Positions 57,802 through 64,000 of a stretch of DNA of 64,000 nt are shown in pieces (positions within the stretch are counted from its first letter, which is position 1; every line of letters starts with the position of its first letter). The position numbers and the translations under genes are program-made. Origin of the DNA: Varroa destructor (lineage: Eukaryota; Arthropoda; Arachnida; Mesostigmata; Varroidae); NCBI RefSeq assembly GCF_002443255.2, contig NW_019211457.1, positions 47,911,043 to 47,975,042 of the forward strand, read 5' to 3'. The notes beneath the pieces are model-generated. The model saw only the letters and a program-made list of their open reading frames with translations, had not been told where the DNA came from and ran no database searches.

Positions 57802-60800
57802 GGCGCAAAATAGTTGTGTTGCTTGCATTGGTCAAAGAGAGGAAGTCAGAACTTTGGCTAAGTACATTCTTGTCCTCAATACACCTGCCTAAATCTACCG
57901 ATGAGACCTTTTTTACCGATGAAATCAAAAGCAAAACAGTAAACAGTAAAGTTTTTTTCGCATATGCGTAAAGATCCCATTAACCATTCTTTAGCATACA
58001 CACTTGGCGGCAGTCGTGTGGTAGTTTATAATTACTTCTCATTAACAATGCTAGCAACAGTTTTCCGGTGCCGAATTTACTCCACACTCAACTGTAGACG
58101 ATCTGATTCATATAGTCTTCTTCATGCTTCGTCGTTCGTTTTCCCGCACTTTTGTTTGATGGTCTAAGTTCTCCTGTTACAGTTACGCATATGTCAATGG
58201 TACAGGGTCAGTTGATCTTCTTAACGCTTGGTTTTTTGACAACTTACAAACGGTTTTCGGGCTGACACGTTTAGCGTAAGATATGCTAATTAATACTAGA
58301 TGATTAAAGAATAAAGGCTTCTGCCCTGAAGTCATTATTTTAATTATTTTCTAGTAAAAACGTTTTACTAAATATTTTCTTTCGTGAATATATATGTTCG
58401 CCTGAGTTTTAATAATACATCATGAATCATTGTAGCAACACACTAACAGTACTAAGCTTCCAAGGTATGCGATCGAATTTGGTTAAGAAGCTGTAGCCAA
58501 GGTTATGCTCCCTAGCACCATAATACCCAAAAACTGTCTTTGATATAAAGGAAGCATTAACCAATACATTTTGAAAGATCAAATACATAACTATAAGTAA
58601 CGTCAGTGCCTTGGCAGGCAATGGAACCTTGAATTCATTCTGGATATTAGTAACCACACCGTCTACCTTATTCTTGGGTTTCGTTTGTGTCTGTGCGCTT
58701 ATCATTGAATTATATGATATACCCGTTAATAGCAACGCTTCTGCAGTGTCCAGTGTTGGTTCTCTATCACAGAGCTGTAATTGAGTCTTCGAGTGTAAGT
58801 GGCAGCGTACAAAGCAATGTGTATCCGGAACGATCACTGAACAGCTCGGCTTTACACACTTTGTTTACATTTGAGTGCCATTATAGTTGTGGTAGAAAGA
58901 CCCGATGTCAATGCCGATATATAGATTTCACTCTAGATGCAATTACGGTGTTTGTAACAAGTAGAATGAGCGACAGGAGCTATCAATGGCGTCATAATAC
59001 CAATAATAGTTAATATAGAAGTTAAATAGAGTTGGCCTCCGATGATGATATGGTTCAATACGGCGTATACAGCTACTACCATGTATAGAAATAGTGTTGT
59101 AAGTGCTAGTGTTCGTTTGTTGCTATCACAGAACGCCGCATGATTCATTATTATATAAATCATCAACTTTTGCGTCTCGTATATTAACGTCTGTGTATCC
59201 AATGTTTCGCTAGCATTATGTTGCATCCACGATTAATTATTTAAAAAAGTGGAAGATAAGAAGGACTCCTGCACCAAAAATACGTTGGTAACGCCGCCAT
59301 GGAAAAAGGTGCACGGCGAATGAGACACCGTTTTTGTTGTTTTTATGTTGCTCACTCGACTAAGCATTAATTATTTCTCACCTTGCCTGTCGAAGCTTAC
59401 TATTACAAGCTGGAGCTCGATTAATAAGAAAATAATATGACGAGTAAAAACCAAACGCATTGTTATTTTAGTTACCGCAAAATGTTATTATCTTCTGAAC
59501 TAGATTTTACCGTTGCTTTAGTTATGGTGATGATAGTACATAGGTGATATTAAAGCGATTACATAACAACAATAAGAATCATAAGTCAACTTTGAACGAG
59601 AAAAATTAAACTGTGTCTGAGTGATGCGTTAAATCACATATATAAGTCTCTCATATTCATTAATAAGACGATATATGCCCTAAATTATCTATCTCGTAGA
59701 TTAGTTTGCATGTTATTTTTCGCTGCCTTATTGAAATCCATATTAAAAATAATTTACGTAATTGGTAAGGTGCAGTTCAGTAAATTAATCAGGCGGGTGA
59801 CAGTTACAGTAACGCTATTGATTTAAACCCTGTCGCTAAAATATACCAGTTACTTCTTTTTTGAGATCTAATCATTGAATTACTGTTTTACGACACTTCC
59901 GAATCTATATGTACAGATTCCATTCCCTTTGTTGCAAATTCCTTTCTATTCATTCTATTCTAATCCGTAGTCTATTGTAACCCTAGTCGACACGTCATTC
60001 ATTCACATTACCAACCATTTAGCGCAACTTTCGTATATTTGACAAATATTATCCTGTTTTAACTTTTTAGGATGGGTTGATCTTATGGCCGTTTTTTCTG
60101 TAGTTGGTTTAATTTTCTTTTTCACACTGATAAAGATTTCTTAAGGTATCTTTCATTTTATTGCTTCTTTAAATGCATACAGATGCCCAGATTTCCATCA
60201 TAAGCGCATCACAAAACAAGAAATCGCCGACTTTACGAGGTGTCTGCTTAAAACATATCTAAACGTCTATGATTTTCATTTTAATTTCCGACCATATTCC
60301 ATCTTACACGTTTTTTTCTTGTCCATCACTCACTGTCAGTTTAAGCAACCTGCGCGTATACATTGTTTTTATTCAATACAAAGCTCATTTTCAAATAGCT
60401 CGTAACACAGTCATTTTTGTCCTACAGTAGGCGGAACGACAGGAAAAGGACTTCTGTAATTTTGGGTAAAATAGATGAAGCCTCGTTCAGTTCGTGTGAG
60501 CTTATTCACCTGCACATTCCGAAGTAAAGGACATGATTCTTTTACCATAGGTGGTCAAGAAGTCTTGCCGGACACTACGACACTAAGTTCTAAATAGCTC
60601 AACCTGCTAAAGCAGTCAGAAGGCCACGTTACAATGTAAAATAATAATTATAACATATGTCACATACTTGTCACGTAGCTTTACATAGTCATATGGTAGG
60701 TATTAAAAAACAATTGGATTACAAAACATAAGGTAGAACACTAACCTCTATGCGTCATATACTAGCAAGTTTACACAGATTCGGACGCAGGAGGTTTTTC

Positions 60801-60960
60801 GAAAAAGAGATAGTGGCAGCTGTGGATAGCTATATCATGTTACTGGTGAAATGGACAAGATTATCAATGAATAAGCGGTTTTAGAAGAAACTCTTCCTAA
60901 ACTACTGTAAAAAAATAATTAGATAAGAAATGAAGGATTTTTCTGGAAGCGGTATTTTAA
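57802..60960. other. AT-rich stretch with hydrophobic open frames
   Basis: Minus-strand frames at 59226-58933 (97 codons) and 58837-58427 (136 codons) contain membrane-helix-like segments and lie in tandem. They could be pieces of a decayed or multi-exon membrane protein, but I cannot match a family. The remainder (59230-60960) holds nothing recognisable. Confidence 0.25.
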
Positions 60961-60969
60961 CCTTTTCGA

Positions 60970-60983
60970 GATATATACATATA

Positions 60984-61038
<55 letters not shown>
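60970..61038. repeat. (AT)n microsatellite
   Basis: About 70 bases of AT dinucleotide, preceded by ATATATC variants. Confidence 0.97.
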
Positions 61039-61043
<5 letters not shown>

Positions 61044-61260
61044 AGAGGAGACCAATATATTCATTGGGCTCAACAGAAGTATAGCTTGTTAAAGAATCTT
61101 TTTTAGTCGGATATGCGATATTTGTCTACAAAGCTAGTGTTAGTTGAAGGAGTTTAACGTTACAGTTGGTAATGTCACGTATTGGAAACGTTTTTCTCCA
61201 ATTGCTGGCTATATTCAACACTTATCTCCTGTAGTTACCTAGTAAAAAATTAATCATGCT

Positions 61261-61330
61261 GGATCTCCGAGTGGATCAGTGTTAGGGCAATGCGCTAGAA
61301 AAAGCCGACGGTTAAATTAGCTACGGCGCA
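61261..61330 (+). repeat. Weak tRNA-like segment, possible SINE head
   Basis: CTCCGAGTGGATCAGTGTTA (61265-61284) resembles a tRNA A box, and GGTTAAATTA (61310-61319) is a degenerate B box at suitable spacing. Stems are weak. It directly abuts the GC-richer island at 61317-61730. Confidence 0.22.
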
Positions 61331-61730
61331 CGGTAGCCAACCGATAGTAGTTTGAATTGTAGAGTTCAACTGTCCTCGGACTATTAACGCTGACATATAT
61401 GTAATGAAACGATATTCCTGCAAGTTTTTTTTGTCGTGAGATATCCCCGTATAATACCATCCCTAAGGGGGAAGCCAGACGAGAAGCGAAGTCCCATTGA
61501 CTTCTCTTGGTCTTTGGTCTGCTCCCCTTCATGAATTTCGCGTACCTTCGCAACCCCCTCGACGGTCGCAATGAGCATAGACTATTTGACCATTGGGCAC
61601 AACAGACGGGCCATTCCTTGGATAGATCATATGATCGTTGGCAACAAAATTTAGGGCAGAAGCACCCACAGCATCTGCTATTACTGCTGGCTTGGCGGTA
61701 TAAAAAGTGATAATTGTACATTCCATTGGT
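61317..61730. other. GC-richer island with overlapping open frames, unidentified
   Basis: Open frames in two minus-strand phases (61721-61317 and 61726-61529) and one plus-strand phase (61507-61710) overlap. The composition is distinctly less AT-rich than the surroundings, as in old transposon coding regions. I recognise no motif. Confidence 0.25.
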
Positions 61731-63440
61731 CTTCTGAAGGAAATACTTTTACATACCTATTCATCCACATACAACTTTCTTTCTATGACCTATTACTTGC
61801 TTTAAAAAATAGCGGCTTACAATTGGTAAAATCATAAAACGATGATAGGTCGTAAGCCTCTTAGTGGCTGTAGGTTTCTATCAATATGGTTTTTAGCTGT
61901 CGTTATTTCAAGACTATATTTGCCGAAGGAAACGGGCAGTTTAGGTAGCGAAATTCGCACTGTACTAATTAGGTATATATTGAAAAATGCAAGAACTAAA
62001 AAAATTAAAATTTATAGATTAAAAAGGTTTCGAACCTTCATGAGCCGGGCTCGATAAGTTTGTAATGACTTTTATAACTGTTAAGGGTTAAGAGATCAGG
62101 AATCCAGAGTGTGGCATCAATTCCTGAAAGAGTTAAAGTGCCATTTTGTTTTTATGCTGCAGCTCTAATATTCAATTTATTATTTAAGCGCCAAATTATA
62201 TTTTACCTATTGGCCTACACAGCTTGTGTGAATTTAGAACGTACTAAACTCAAGGAACAAATTAACTGTTTTCTTTCTGCTACCTATAAGTTTATAAGTT
62301 TAAATAAGTATTTTATTTTTTCTTTTTTTTTCATAAACAGAAAACGCGGGAAGTGATACAAGCTAACCCTTAAATACAGAAAAGCAAACAACAGTGTTAT
62401 ATAACTGATTTGATAATAATGTGAAACCATGGTTTTCTAAAGAAAGGTTACAAAATTTCACGGAATCAAAGTTCACGGGTTTGAAGGGAGTCTTCATTCC
62501 AAATCATTGCACCGTTTCTACGCTAATGTAAATATATTTTCAGATAGTAATATATACATAAAATGATGGATAGTTTACAAACTAATTTAGATGTCAGGTC
62601 AATTTTCCATACCTCACTATTTTTTTTGTTTTCTTTCTTTTTGGTTATGAAATACGCCGTCCAATCTAAATATAAACTCTTGCAGAATAAATATTGCGTG
62701 AAAGGTTGCCATCCTTACTTTAGTGCTTTTATAAGGTTACGTAATTTTTTAAATACCCTAAAAAATTTTACGTAGGAATCAAAAAAATTAATTCTACGTT
62801 CAAAACTGTAATACCTTTTAAAATGATTGGGTCTAGATTTCAAAGTCACTTGAAAGACCTTGCATAAGCTTCACTTTAAGCTGACATTTCGCGTATACAA
62901 AACCTGTTAAAGGCTAAAATATGAACAATTCTAAGTGTAAGTATGAAATGCCTGCATTACAAATGTCACTTAATTCAATTTGTGATCCTAGTTAATTGCG
63001 TTAAGCTTATTAGTAGCCTTTTTCTGCGTAATCTACATCTCTAACAAATACAATATGCAGTGAAACTTATTATTTATGTTGCTTCCTCAGTTGTCTACAA
63101 CTGGTTTAACACCAAACCCATGACTGGCAGTCAATTTGACCGTCCTCAAAGGTTTAACTTAAATATTAAAAGCTAACCATCGCCGAAACGACATCGTAAA
63201 ACTGCAGTTCATAAAATTATCTTAATTCTGGTCAGTGATTAGGATAAGCATCTAAGTATTGATGGATCTAGTGTTAATACTGAGAAAATAATTGTGAGAA
63301 TATTAATATTAGCATTATTGTTTTCTAATATTAACAGTGATAATAATGGTATCGTTAAGAGATATCTGCTTGAAATAGAAAGTTGCCGAAATATAAAATA
63401 CTTTGTAACTAAGAACTAGAAAGTAGACCTATTTGACTTT
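61731..63440. other. AT-rich intergenic stretch
   Basis: Short open frames (61842-62057, 62111-62356 and 62563-62775, plus strand) are Lys/Phe/Ile-rich and look random. No motif seen. Confidence 0.4.
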
Positions 63441-63443
63441 TGT

Positions 63444-63719
63444 TTAAGCTTCGTACATCAAACCTGCGCGAGGAAGCTCCTTCTGAAGCCAAACATTTTG
63501 TTCTGGGGTTAGATCTAATATATTAGCAAAACAGCTAGGACTATAGAATTGAATTAACAGGGAGGGCATCTTCGAGATACAATCTTTACCGACAGAAGAT
63601 TTAGGGGGGCCACGTTTACGAATACACCACCACAAATCATTCACTGTCCTTAAGTGGTTATTAAAAGTTTGCAAATGTTTGTACCACAACTTGTCTATGG
63701 TATTTGGATCAAAATGCGA
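63444..63719 (-). CDS. Unidentified open frame, possible last exon of a neighbouring gene
   Basis: A minus-strand frame ends in TAA and is open upstream to about 63719. It begins around FDPNTIDKLWYKHLQTFNNH and ends PRAGLMYEA, and its balanced, Trp- and Pro-containing composition is unlike the random frames nearby. An upstream stop and poor polypyrimidine tracts leave the exon start unclear; AG sites near 63721 and 63695 are candidates. I do not recognise the protein. It may be a 3'-terminal exon of a gene beyond 64000, a retrocopy fragment, or transposon debris. Confidence 0.35.
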   Translation of the reverse strand, partial: SHFDPNTIDKLWYKHLQTFNNHLRTVNDLWWCIRKRGPPKSSVGKDCISKMPSLLIQFYSPSCFANILDLTPEQNVWLQKELPRAGLMYEA

Positions 63720-64000
63720 AACTTACTGCGCCACATCTTACTGTGCGAATCCACACAAAACATCTTCATACCGGTCACCTAACATTCGTTAGCACAATTC
63801 ATCCCTAAAACTGAAGCGTAGCCTTTGGGTCCCTGTTTAAGGCAAAGTGTAAATACACTTCACGCGAAAAGCTATTCGCCTAAAACAATGTTCAAAGGTG
63901 TGATATAAAAATAAAAAGCAGATGTATATGATTTTTACTATTACTTGGAAGAATAAAGTTTTTATTGATTCAAATGCGCTAGAAATTGCAAAATTAACTT
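63720..64000. other. Right window edge
   Basis: No further exon recognised. If the frame at 63444-63719 is a terminal exon, this is intron. Confidence 0.3.

Noticed and set aside
57575..57971. Overlapping frames with long YIYIY runs.
   Set aside because: Created by the AT microsatellite at 57742-57801.

Overview
The window looks like AT-rich nuclear DNA from an invertebrate animal, most likely an arthropod. It holds one clear multi-exon gene with kilobase introns, conserved splice sites and decayed mariner, Tc1-like and R1-clade-like elements. R1-clade retroelements are mostly known from arthropods, so that part is inference, and I cannot name a species. No CRISPR array, operon, confident tRNA or rRNA gene was found.

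Positions 1-17369 (minus strand) carry the 5' two-thirds of an ABCC1/MRP1-type multidrug-resistance ABC transporter. I rebuilt 12 full coding exons plus the first 14 bases of a thirteenth. They join in one open frame of 905 codons, running through the five-helix TMD0, the L0 linker, TMD1 and a complete NBD1. The rest (TMD2, NBD2, C-terminus) lies beyond position 1. The first coding exon encodes only 10 residues and is separated from exon 2 by a 4.8-kb intron. Two introns, 3 and 12, appear to use GC rather than GT at the donor. Introns 2 and 3 hold a dead Tc1-like transposase and a dead R1-clade-like LINE, both in the host gene's orientation. Intron 1 holds a GC-richer island with a good TATA box that I could not explain.

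Positions 17370-64000 are gene-poor, AT-rich DNA. What can be recognised is mostly transposon debris: a mariner with a good 5' terminal repeat (25.6-26.7 kb), a second mariner (56.7-57.5 kb), a Tc1-like fragment (39.8 kb), a short reverse-transcriptase relic (31.8 kb), a longer LINE relic (48.1-49.6 kb) and three possible tRNA-derived SINE or tRNA-pseudogene heads (19.5, 51.4, 61.3 kb). There are three AT-dinucleotide microsatellites, and a fourth short AT run borders a 100-N assembly gap at 18.7 kb. An unidentified open frame on the minus strand at 63.4-63.7 kb could be the last exon of a neighbouring gene.

I saw no convincing undescribed biological system. The best leads are the paired GC-AG introns, including a read-through stop just after NBD1, and the unexplained GC-richer islands at 14.4-15.2, 46.5-47.0 and 61.3-61.7 kb.
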